A stretch of DNA of 40,583 nucleotides from the IMG/VR virus record IMGVR_UViG_3300035701_000096, positions 1-40,583 of that record. One strand, 5' to 3'. Source of the stretch: a virus. The notes under the pieces were generated by a model. That model was given only the letters and a program-made list of their open reading frames with translations, was not told the origin of the DNA and ran no database searches. Shown in pieces: positions 32,943 through 39,801 of this stretch; the first letter of the stretch is position 1; every line of letters begins with the position of its first letter. The translations under genes were made by a program, and so were the position numbers.

Positions 32943-33179
32943 TCAAACCTCCTTGATCCGCCCTAGCCGGCGCAGGTGCTCCTCGATCGTCCTGTATATC
33001 TCAGGCTCCTCGAGTTTCACCTTCTGCTTGAGCTGCGGTGGCAGGTAATCCCACGCCCTCACCAGCAGCGCGGCCTTGCCCTCCGCAGTTTCCTCCGCGT
33101 TCATCCTGGCCTCCCACTCCTCGTAGCGGGCAAAGCCCAGGTTGATAGCATCGTCAATCCGCTCCAAGACGCCAGGCAT
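32943..33179 (-). CDS. Small helical head protein candidate
   Basis: This 78-residue protein overlaps the portal stop in a TGATG arrangement. It is fully helical and charged (MPGVLERIDDAINLGFARYE, EEPEIYRTIEEHLRRLGRIK). The place directly after the portal suggests a small head-completion or portal-associated protein. Family not recognised. Confidence 0.68.
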   Translation of the reverse strand: MPGVLERIDDAINLGFARYEEWEARMNAEETAEGKAALLVRAWDYLPPQLKQKVKLEEPEIYRTIEEHLRRLGRIKEV

Positions 33180-35017
33180 CAGGCGCCCCCTTCCGCTCCA
33201 GGCTCACCCCGCGGCGGAAGCGGTTGGCTCTCCGGTGGCCCGACTGGCTGCATAACGCCCGGCGCCCTCATGGCCCCAGCGGCACCAGCACCCTCTGGCG
33301 TAGCCGTAGGCGCCACACCCTGCCCACCAGCTCCACCTGGTACTGGTGTCCCACTAGCTCCGCCACCTGTCATAGCCCGGGCCTTCGCCATGCGCGCTGC
33401 CGTCTCTTGCTCTTGCCTGGCCCGGATTGCTGCCAGGTTCTCCTGCAACTTGTCCGTGAAGCGGGCATCCATTGCGCGCTCGCCCATGATCTCGTCGTCC
33501 ATCGCATCGCTGTCCTGCACGTTCATCAGCTTTTCACGCGCCCAGCGCCGGCTGGCCAGTGGCCGCTCGCCGCCCGTCGCTGCCATCGCTTGCGTGACCA
33601 TCGTCTGCATGTCCTGCGGCAGTGCCAGATCCAGCCGGGCCTCGATCTCGAAGCGCTCCGGGATCAGGCTTGGGTCAAACGTGTACTCTCCGGTTAGGTT
33701 CTTCACGCTGTAGGTCTTGGCCTCGTCTTTCAGCCACAGCAGCGCGATCTTGGCCGCCGTCCCTATCGCCCACCCGCCCAGCCGCTGCGTTGACACCAGC
33801 GGCAGCCGGCCTGCCTGGTGCAGCAGCGCGACCATGCTGTACGGCGCCTGCGCACCCATGGGCTGGCCCAACGCCTGCCGGTAGATCGTCACGTCCTGGA
33901 TGCTCTTGTTGGCTATCTCCAGGCCCTGGCTCAGTGATGCGTCGATCGCGTTCTTCGCCAGGGGCTGGATACTTTCGTTTGGCCCGATGTTGTAGAAGCC
34001 GCCCATCACCGACCAGTCCGGCGTCAGCTTCTTGCCCGCCTCGTTCGCCTGGTAGACAAACATCGGGTTGGCGCCGATGGCAAACAGGGCTGTATACATG
34101 ACCGTCAATGCCAGGTTGGCCCGGTTCCACATGCCGGACTTTATCATGCTGTAGAGGAACGGCCGGCGCTGGCGCTCTGGCTGCCAGAACAGCCGGGACC
34201 CCTCGGTGATCTGGGCTGCAATCGGGATGCGCCGCAAGCCGTGCTTGGCCATCAGGATCGGCTCGCCAGCTCCAGCTCCACCCGCGCCTTCGACCCAGAC
34301 CACATGCCAGATACCATCCCACCAGCGCCCTAGCGTCAGCTCCTTGCCGCGTTTCTCGCCGGCCAGTACAGCCTCGGCCGCCTCTCCGAAGTCGTCCATC
34401 ACTCGCCCGGCCGTGGTTGTCAGGTGCTGGTGGTAGATCCGCAGCCCCAGGCGATCCCAGAAGGGATACCCGCCGTGCGGATTCAGGCATTCGAAGATAT
34501 AGGGCGTGTCACCCACTGCCTCTGTGATCCGGGCTTTGTCCTCGTCGCTGGCCACCAGCAGCATATCAGCCAGGCGCGTCACCAGGATATGCGCCTCCGC
34601 GTACATCAGGGCGCTCAGGGCTGCATCGAAGTGGACCGGTTGCTGAGCCAGGCGCCCGCTCGACTGCCACATGATCCGCGCCATCTTCTCAACCTGGGCA
34701 CTGGTAGCCTTGGCCTGCCCGCTGTTCTTGTCGAACGGGATCTCGAACTGCGGGTCCGTCGCTATCATCAGGCGCAGGGCACCCACCAGGCCGATTGCAC
34801 CCTCCGGCGAGATGGTCAGCTTCACGTCATCAGCCAGGCCCGCCCGCTCGGAGTCCTGCCAGTCCATGAAGTAGGCATCCTCGCACTCGACGAACAGTGC
34901 GTCCCGCTTACTGTGGTCGGTCCGCAACTTGAGCGCATCGACTCTGATCTCCTCCCACTTCGCCAGGTCGATCGTTCCGCCCGATACGTTCGCCTGCTTA
35001 CGTCTCGGCTTGGCCAT
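33179..35017 (-). CDS. Portal protein
   Basis: This 612-residue protein follows the terminase large subunit with no gap. It has the helical wing and stem layout of portals: an N-terminal part with LAKWEEIRVDALKLRTDHSK, a beta-rich region (WWDGIWHVVWVEGAGG), a stem/crown region (SLSQGLEIANKSIQDVTIYR) and a C-terminal helical and Gly/Pro-rich tail (about 545-612). Length fits podovirus and siphovirus portals with an extended C-terminus. It forms the dodecameric DNA channel on which the terminase docks. Confidence 0.84.
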   Translation of the reverse strand: MAKPRRKQANVSGGTIDLAKWEEIRVDALKLRTDHSKRDALFVECEDAYFMDWQDSERAGLADDVKLTISPEGAIGLVGALRLMIATDPQFEIPFDKNSGQAKATSAQVEKMARIMWQSSGRLAQQPVHFDAALSALMYAEAHILVTRLADMLLVASDEDKARITEAVGDTPYIFECLNPHGGYPFWDRLGLRIYHQHLTTTAGRVMDDFGEAAEAVLAGEKRGKELTLGRWWDGIWHVVWVEGAGGAGAGEPILMAKHGLRRIPIAAQITEGSRLFWQPERQRRPFLYSMIKSGMWNRANLALTVMYTALFAIGANPMFVYQANEAGKKLTPDWSVMGGFYNIGPNESIQPLAKNAIDASLSQGLEIANKSIQDVTIYRQALGQPMGAQAPYSMVALLHQAGRLPLVSTQRLGGWAIGTAAKIALLWLKDEAKTYSVKNLTGEYTFDPSLIPERFEIEARLDLALPQDMQTMVTQAMAATGGERPLASRRWAREKLMNVQDSDAMDDEIMGERAMDARFTDKLQENLAAIRARQEQETAARMAKARAMTGGGASGTPVPGGAGGQGVAPTATPEGAGAAGAMRAPGVMQPVGPPESQPLPPRGEPGAEGGA

Positions 35018-36538
35018 CTATAATCTCCCTCGCCGGCCCAGCCGGCTGATTGGTGCCCTCGTGAAGTACTGCTCCTCCGCTGGTGTCCTGCGCTGCTGAG
35101 GCGTCAGGTAGGGCGTGATGTTGGTCAGCCCGTATCTCACCATGTCGTAGGGGTCGTCGCCCTCCACCTTCTCTACGTCCTCAGGGTTGAGCCTCGAGCG
35201 CACCAGGTTAGCCATCACCCGGATGAACCACTGGCAGTCAGTGTCCACAATCAGGCCCGGCTTCCCGTCAGCCAGGGGTGCCAGGAGCCGATCCAGCTTC
35301 CGCTTCCCGTTCACCCGGTCGTTGTCAGCTTTGGTCAGTACTACGCCCTCGGCTGCAAACTCGTCGGCTGCCGTGCTCACCACGTCTGCCACGTTCTTCC
35401 TGGCCCACATGTCCGGGCTGGCGTAGGTAATCCGGATCAGCTCATCGGGTGCCGTCAACTCCTTCATGCGCCGCGCCTGTTGCCGGTCGGTCAGCCCACT
35501 GGCGTTCTCCTCCCGGTACATGAACACCCGCCCATTGTCTGGATCCCTGGCGAACCAGCCCATATCGGCCGGGTGAACATAGCCATAGTCCATCGCTCGC
35601 CACCTGATGTATGTCCCTGGCAGCAGGCCCAGCTGCTCGGTGTGCTTCTCGACGTTCCACTGCGCGAACGCCTGGCCACTAAATACATTCCAGTTGCCCT
35701 CCAGCAGGGCCTCCGCCAGGCTGGTCTCGCGCTCTCTCAGCCGGCTCTTGTAACCTGGGTCCCTGGCCATGCCTATAACGTTGTCGTCAGCGAACGCCCG
35801 CAGCATCCAGGTCTTGCTCCGCTTCCCGTTCGGGTTCACAATCTCCCGCACCTGCTCGCTGGCGCCCGGGTCGATGAACATGGCTTTGTACCAAGCATGG
35901 CCCACGCCGCCCGGGTTGGCTGCCAGCACAGCGAACGGGGTCAGCCCGCTCACCGTCGCCCGGTTCCTGCTCAGGATATAGTCGATCATGTACCAGGTGA
36001 ACTCCGTCGCCTCATCGCCCAGCACAACGTCGATCTGCCAGCCGTGGTAGCTGAACACGTCCGACTCGTACTGGCAGTGGCAAAAGAATGTCTTGGATCC
36101 GCCCGGCCAGTCCCACCTGTGCGCGCTCTGGTTGTAGATCCCGATCCCGCTCCACAACTCCTGACTGCGCTGGATCAGGCCACCAGCTCCGCCCAGCTCT
36201 GTGAACGTGCGCCGGAAGATTGCCACGTTGCTGCCTGGGTAGCTCAGGGCAATGGCGCCGGCGATGCCCAGCAACCCGTCCGTCTTGCCTCCGAACGCAG
36301 CCCCACCGTAGCCGATCAATGGCGCGATCGGTGGCTGAGGCTTAGCGCCCTCGAGCACGGCACCCAGCAGCCCACAGGCAGCCAGCAACTTAGCCTGCTT
36401 GGGCTGGGGGCGCCAGGGCAGCTCGTTCGGCGTCGGTATCTTCTGAGACAGGGACCAGCCGTCCAGGAATCGCGCTACGGATTCGCTGGATAAAAGCCCT
36501 TCGCTGCTCGGGGTCAGGAATGAAGTCACGGACAGCAC
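35018..36538 (-). CDS. terL: Terminase large subunit
   Basis: This 506-residue protein packages DNA. The ATPase part has a deviant Walker A (GYGGAAFGGKTDG, residues 76-88), Walker B (IDVVLGDEA, 169-177; Asp-175/Glu-176) and coupling motif (LAANPGG, 205-211). The nuclease part has AMDYG (Asp-317), ASPDMW (Asp-376) and DDPYDMVRYG (Asp-465), the RNase H-type acids. It overlaps the small-subunit gene by 149 bases in a different frame. The start is uncertain: GTG at 36536-36538 or the GTG three codons later (36527-36529), which has GGAG at better distance. Confidence 0.93.
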   Translation of the reverse strand: MLSVTSFLTPSSEGLLSSESVARFLDGWSLSQKIPTPNELPWRPQPKQAKLLAACGLLGAVLEGAKPQPPIAPLIGYGGAAFGGKTDGLLGIAGAIALSYPGSNVAIFRRTFTELGGAGGLIQRSQELWSGIGIYNQSAHRWDWPGGSKTFFCHCQYESDVFSYHGWQIDVVLGDEATEFTWYMIDYILSRNRATVSGLTPFAVLAANPGGVGHAWYKAMFIDPGASEQVREIVNPNGKRSKTWMLRAFADDNVIGMARDPGYKSRLRERETSLAEALLEGNWNVFSGQAFAQWNVEKHTEQLGLLPGTYIRWRAMDYGYVHPADMGWFARDPDNGRVFMYREENASGLTDRQQARRMKELTAPDELIRITYASPDMWARKNVADVVSTAADEFAAEGVVLTKADNDRVNGKRKLDRLLAPLADGKPGLIVDTDCQWFIRVMANLVRSRLNPEDVEKVEGDDPYDMVRYGLTNITPYLTPQQRRTPAEEQYFTRAPISRLGRRGRL

Positions 36539-36995
36539 TCTCCATCTGCGCAGTCACGAACAGGATTTCCGCACGAGTCAGTGCCGTGTCGTTCCGCGCC
36601 TCGACAATCTTGCTGGCCAGCGCTCCGATCTCGCCCATCCAGCCGATAATGGCATCCGCTTGGTCGATCGTGATAACGCTCTGGAGCTGCACCTTCTCGA
36701 TGTACGCCGCCGCCAGGGTCCGAGCCGCGGCCAGCTCACCGTACAGATCCAGCGGGTCGCCCCCGCTCGCTGCGTGCTTGAACTTCTCGGCCAACTCGCC
36801 CCGGAACACCTTAGCATACAAGCCGTGCTTCCACCGCCCGTTGTCAGGTCCAGTCGCTGCATTGCCACCGTGCAGGTAACAGCGTCCCGTCCCTGCATGG
36901 TCAGTCCGAAAGCCCGCCGGGTTCTCGCATGGTGGGCGCCCCAGTTTCCTCGGGCTGCCGCACTTCGGCCGGCCGTTCGTTCCCGGTGCTTGCAT
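36390..36995 (-). CDS. terS: Probable terminase small subunit
   Basis: This 201-residue protein starts at an ATG with GAGAGGT about eight bases upstream. The N-terminus has Cys/His pairs with TGRCYLHGGNAATGPDNGRW (36-55), the CxxHGG pattern common in small proteins just upstream of terminase large subunits. A helical central region (about 65-165, with LAAAYIEKVQLQSVITIDQA) matches the oligomerisation part. It would recognise the phage DNA and recruit TerL. Position immediately before terL with a long overlap supports the call. Confidence 0.75.
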   Translation of the reverse strand: MQAPGTNGRPKCGSPRKLGRPPCENPAGFRTDHAGTGRCYLHGGNAATGPDNGRWKHGLYAKVFRGELAEKFKHAASGGDPLDLYGELAAARTLAAAYIEKVQLQSVITIDQADAIIGWMGEIGALASKIVEARNDTALTRAEILFVTAQMESAVRDFIPDPEQRRAFIQRIRSAIPGRLVPVSEDTDAERAALAPPAQAG

Positions 36996-37329
36996 CGCTT
37001 GACCTCTCTACTGCTTTCTGCGTGCGCTGTACCACGACGCCGCGCCCGCGCCTGACCCTCGGCTGCCGGCTCAATCGCCCCACCGGCCGCCCTTGCCCGA
37101 CCTTGCGCCCGCTCAGTCGTGCGCTCGCCAGCGCGATCTGATTGCTGCTCACGCGCACGGCCCCAGCTTCCAGCGCTGCCGTTCGTGTCCGTGCGCTCAA
37201 CGTGTCGTAATGCGGGTGACGAGGATTGCCCTGATACCAGCAGCGCTTCAATCCTGCCCGCTGTGCGAACTCATGCAGCTCCGCGATCGACGTGTCACTT
37301 ACCACGTGCAACCCGTCCGTCAGTATCAT
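36901..37329 (-). CDS. DUF4031 protein
   Basis: The first 75 residues fit DUF4031 well: ILTDGLHVVSDTSIAELHEF, GLKRCWYQGNPRHPHYD and RTAALEAGAVRVSSNQIAL. The family is a small, widespread protein with conserved His, Asp and HPHYD, and may bind a small ligand or nucleotide. The remaining 65 residues are Arg-rich and partly overlap the terS gene by 95 bases in another frame, so that tail may be flexible. It is coupled to the previous gene as ATGA. Function unknown. Confidence 0.78.
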   Translation of the reverse strand: MILTDGLHVVSDTSIAELHEFAQRAGLKRCWYQGNPRHPHYDTLSARTRTAALEAGAVRVSSNQIALASARLSGRKVGQGRPVGRLSRQPRVRRGRGVVVQRTQKAVERSSDASTGNERPAEVRQPEETGAPTMREPGGLSD

Positions 37330-37490
37330 AGGCCGAACGCCATTCCCGCCAGGATCTCATCCGTATCAGCCTGCACCATGCCCAGATAGACCAGCGAGTC
37401 TCGCGCCCATGCCGTGATGATCGCCGCTCTCAACACCATGCGCGTCACGTCCATCATCTTGACCAGCGTTAGCGCCAGCTTCTTAGCCAT
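37326..37490 (-). CDS. 54-residue helical protein
   Basis: This short protein begins MAKKLALTLVKMMDVTRMVL, is helical with a basic start and a moderately hydrophobic middle (VLRAAIITAWARDSLVYLG), and ends next to the DUF4031 gene by ATGA overlap. The inner ATG is chosen because a longer reading would overlap the upstream gene without gain. Family not recognised. Confidence 0.6.
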   Translation of the reverse strand: MAKKLALTLVKMMDVTRMVLRAAIITAWARDSLVYLGMVQADTDEILAGMAFGL

Positions 37491-37498
37491 GTCGCCCG

Positions 37499-38017
37499 CT
37501 ATACTGGGATGTCCTCGGCCCACTCAACGAAGCCGCGGATACTATCCCCGATCACAGATACCAACGCGAGCACGATGCACAACCCCTCGCCTGGCGCTAG
37601 TATGATCTCCTCCCGGTCCGGCCCCTCGTCCTTTGTCTCGAAGTGTCCCCGGGCGCCGACCTGGCGCTGCACTCCGAAGTCCGTCATTGGATTCTTCACG
37701 CTCATGCTGCCCTTGGTCAGCCCTGTGTCGAGTACCCGCGCATCAGTCACACAACTGGCCGGCATGGTAGTCGTCTTGGGCACAGGCACAACCGCCGTCC
37801 CGCCCGTAGGCGTTGCCGTGTCGAACTTGCACACCTGGTAGTCCTGGGTTGTCGCTTCCGCTGCGCCATCAAAGCCACAGCTGACATAGACCTTGCGAAC
37901 CCTCACGCTCTTGGTCACGTCCGTATTCCGCATCGCCCAGACCACAGCAGTGGCAGCCGTGGCTGCTGTCTGCCGGACTGCGATCGGCGCCATGTAAACT
38001 CCAACTTGACCTGGCAT
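37499..38017 (-). CDS. Virion-like hypothetical protein upstream of the terminase
   Basis: This 172-residue protein has GGGAGG before its ATG. It is beta-rich (VRVRKVYVSCGFDGAA, IILAPGEGLCIVLALVSVIG) with many Thr and Val, the composition of minor virion or fibre-tip domains (a jelly-roll-like fold is likely). It lies in the P4 operon among small basic genes, apart from the tail cluster. Family not recognised. Confidence 0.68.
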   Translation of the reverse strand: MPGQVGVYMAPIAVRQTAATAATAVVWAMRNTDVTKSVRVRKVYVSCGFDGAAEATTQDYQVCKFDTATPTGGTAVVPVPKTTTMPASCVTDARVLDTGLTKGSMSVKNPMTDFGVQRQVGARGHFETKDEGPDREEIILAPGEGLCIVLALVSVIGDSIRGFVEWAEDIPV

Positions 38018-38035
38018 CCCTGCCTCCCGCCCGGC

Positions 38036-38218
38036 TCAGCGCCCGGGCATCCTGCGCTCCAGCGCCCGCCGTGCTCGGTGCCTGGCGCCCAGCCTGCTCA
38101 GCCTGGCCTTCTCGATCTTGTTGGCCAGGCCCCAGTTGAGCCGCCCCTTGTACCTGGGCAGCTTGCGCACCAGTTGGGTGCGCGTCAGCTTGTCACCACT
38201 CGCATACCTGACTGGCAT
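38036..38218 (-). CDS. 60-residue strongly basic protein
   Basis: This protein begins MPVRYASGDKLTRTQLVRKL and is packed with Arg and Lys. It follows another basic protein gene after a three-base gap. It probably binds nucleic acid, for example as a packaged DNA-condensing or RNA-binding protein. Family not recognised. Confidence 0.62.
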   Translation of the reverse strand: MPVRYASGDKLTRTQLVRKLPRYKGRLNWGLANKIEKARLSRLGARHRARRALERRMPGR

Positions 38219-38221
38219 CGC

Positions 38222-38440
38222 TCACCGCTTGGCCTTGCGTTTGCGCCCGATCATGCGCGCAGTCAACGCCAGCTGCGCGCGCTTCCGTAACGTCTCGTTC
38301 CCGGATCCTGCCGCCTGCTCGACCTTGCCCATCGGGATGGGCTGCCCTGGTCGAGCGCCCAGCTGCCCACGCAACTGACCCCGGGCATTCTTGAACGCTT
38401 CCGCCATCCACTTCTTGGCCTTCTTCCTGCTGCCTGCCAT
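38222..38440 (-). CDS. 72-residue strongly basic protein
   Basis: This protein begins MAGSRKKAKKWMAEAFKNAR with GGGAGGC just before its ATG. It has a helical Lys/Arg-rich start, a Gly/Pro-containing middle and a basic C-terminus (ARMIGRKRKAKR). With the 60-residue neighbour it forms a pair of small basic proteins that may bind DNA in the virion or the host nucleoid. Unproven. Confidence 0.65.
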   Translation of the reverse strand: MAGSRKKAKKWMAEAFKNARGQLRGQLGARPGQPIPMGKVEQAAGSGNETLRKRAQLALTARMIGRKRKAKR

Positions 38441-38459
38441 CTTGCCTCCCTTCCCTCGC

Positions 38460-38705
38460 CTACCGCCGCGACATGGCCGGCAAGTTGGCGATAACATCGA
38501 GGGCGTCCAGTGCCCCCCTTTGGGGTGGGTCTGCGACGCCCTCGCTGACGAACCACTGCACCAGTTTCACCTGCCCCTTCTCGATACGGATGACAACCCC
38601 GCCATAACCAGAGGCAGCCACTCTCGACAAGCGATCGGCCAGCATTTCAAGCTGGCCTTCACTCATCAATGCGCGCAGATCCGCGGGTACGGCTGAGTAC
38701 GCCAC
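38460..38705 (-). CDS. Small DUF2292-like hypothetical protein
   Basis: This 81-residue protein starts at a GTG (38703-38705) with AGGCGG upstream. The middle (LADRLSRVAASGYGGVVIRI, then EKGQVKLVQW) follows the pattern of DUF2292-type short proteins: a helix, then Gly-x-Val-x-Ile strands ending in a Lys/Gln strand. That likeness is weak. Function unknown. Confidence 0.6.
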   Translation of the reverse strand: MAYSAVPADLRALMSEGQLEMLADRLSRVAASGYGGVVIRIEKGQVKLVQWFVSEGVADPPQRGALDALDVIANLPAMSRR

Positions 38706-38718
38706 GGCCGCCTGGCGT

Positions 38719-39129
38719 TTAGCGTCTGCCAGGATACGGCGCGGTCGGTGGACCTACCGGCATCGGCGGGATCAGCCCGAACACTCCAGCAAAGTTGTCC
38801 TTGAGGCTGACGAATACTGCCATCACAGCCCCGATGTAGACCACCACGCTGATGCCCTCCCCGAAGTAGACTGCTACCTCAGCCGGCAAGAATGGCAAGC
38901 TTGGCAACAGCATCGCGGCCGTGTTGACCATGAGATCCACGACAACCCAGCCGACCAGGTAAGGGAGGACCGTGCTCAGGAGGAAGTCACCCACCTTGGA
39001 CCACTTGAACTGCTTGGTTTTGATGGCCAGGAGGATGCCGAACAGGAGATCCGCGACGATCAGCAGGAACAGGAACCACAGCCCGTACAGGAACCAGCTC
39101 GAAAACGCGATGAACGTTCCCAGGGTCAT
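38719..39129 (-). CDS. Holin-4-like membrane protein
   Basis: This 136-residue protein has GAGGAGG before its ATG (39129) and at least three membrane helices (about 12-36, 48-72 and 88-110). The segment ADLLFGILLAIKTKQFKWSK matches the holin class 4 pattern: an Asp-x-x-x-Gly motif in the first helix, then an A-I-K and a basic W-S-K. Such holins form pores that free the lysin. It is the first gene of the P4 transcript, far from the lysin gene. Pro-rich C-terminus. Confidence 0.75.
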   Translation of the reverse strand: MTLGTFIAFSSWFLYGLWFLFLLIVADLLFGILLAIKTKQFKWSKVGDFLLSTVLPYLVGWVVVDLMVNTAAMLLPSLPFLPAEVAVYFGEGISVVVYIGAVMAVFVSLKDNFAGVFGLIPPMPVGPPTAPYPGRR

Positions 39130-39212
39130 GCCAGCCTCCTCATGCGAAACGCCCACGGCCCCCGCGCTTTTCACGCGCTGGCCGCAGGCTGCTGTGTCTC
39201 TCTGACGACCGC

Positions 39213-39242
39213 ACTCTAGCACAGGTGCCCAACCTGTGTCAA
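39213..39242 (-). promoter_or_regulatory. Promoter P4, extended -10, with operator-like dyad
   Basis: TTGACA (39237-39242) and TAGAGT (39213-39218) are 18 bases apart and the -10 has TGC directly before it. The start point would be near 39206, about 77 bases before the holin ATG. Its TTGACA includes the stop codon of the upstream gene. The -10 region, GTGCTAGAGTGC, matches P3 except one base. It should drive the packaging, portal and giant-protein genes. Confidence 0.75.
39220..39238 (-). promoter_or_regulatory. Operator-like dyad within P4
   Basis: CACAGGT (39220-39226) and ACCTGTG (39232-39238) form a 7-bp perfect inverted repeat across the spacer between -35 and -10. A direct copy, CACAGGTGC, recurs upstream at 39261-39269, 41 bases away, about four DNA turns. 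A regulator bound to both would face the same side of the helix. Confidence 0.5.
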
Positions 39243-39511
39243 CTTTGCGAGGTTTCCCTCCACAGGTGCAGGGCCTCGATCAATTCCGGGAACGCCTTGG
39301 CCAGCTGCTCCGCCTCGATATCGCTGGACAGCAACGCTGCCCGGACCAGGGTCTGCTCGAACGGCTGGCCAGCGCGCCCCTTCCTGCCGCCGTAGACCTG
39401 AGCCAAGATCATCTCTTGCCAGCGCGCCAGTGCCCTGCGCCGGCTCGCCTCCACCGCTTCCGCCTTCTGCTGCACCTGTCTTGTGTTTGCTGCGTCCTGG
39501 GGTTTCTGCAC
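39239..39511 (-). CDS. Hypothetical helical protein, GTG start
   Basis: This 90-residue protein starts at a GTG (39509-39511) with GGGAGGA four to five bases upstream, which is better supported than the GTG seven codons earlier. It is charged and helical: ANTRQVQQKAEAVEASRRRA then ALARWQEMILAQVYGG and SDIEAEQLAKAFPELIEALH. A role such as small DNA-binding or tail chaperone is possible. Its stop codon is part of the P4 -35 box. Confidence 0.68.
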   Translation of the reverse strand: MQKPQDAANTRQVQQKAEAVEASRRRALARWQEMILAQVYGGRKGRAGQPFEQTLVRAALLSSDIEAEQLAKAFPELIEALHLWRETSQS

Positions 39512-39530
39512 GGTTCCTCCCTGTAATAGC

Positions 39531-39556
39531 ACCGGGCCGGATTGCTCCGGCCCGGT
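39531..39556. repeat. Perfect 10-bp hairpin
   Basis: ACCGGGCCGG and CCGGCCCGGT enclose ATTGCT. It sits between two small genes (77-base gap). There is no T-run on the transcribed side, so it may be a regulatory or mRNA-stabilising hairpin rather than a terminator. Confidence 0.6.
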
Positions 39557-39588
39557 CGATCAACTCTAGGCGCAGATGTTGCGCCCGC

Positions 39589-39801
39589 TCATCCCTGGCC
39601 GACCCAGACAACCGAGGGCGCCGCCTCCACGGCTACCAGGATCTCGTCCAATCCGCCCTCGGCGCGCAACTGATCCAGCCGCCGCCAGCGCTCCTCTCCG
39701 CCCTCAGTCTCGACCAGCAGCCAGTGGCATGGATCATCTGCCCAGTTCGAGTCACGCCCAACGATCGTCACTTCCCTGCCCATGCGCGTGTGGATAGTCA
39801 T
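39589..39801 (-). CDS. Small hypothetical protein
   Basis: This 70-residue protein starts at an ATG overlapping the DUF932 stop as ATGA. It begins MTIHTRMGREVTIVGRDSNW and has a beta-strand plus helix pattern (WLLVETEGGEERWRRLDQLR). The layout is like small SH3-type or binding modules. Not recognised. Confidence 0.62.
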   Translation of the reverse strand: MTIHTRMGREVTIVGRDSNWADDPCHWLLVETEGGEERWRRLDQLRAEGGLDEILVAVEAAPSVVWVGQG

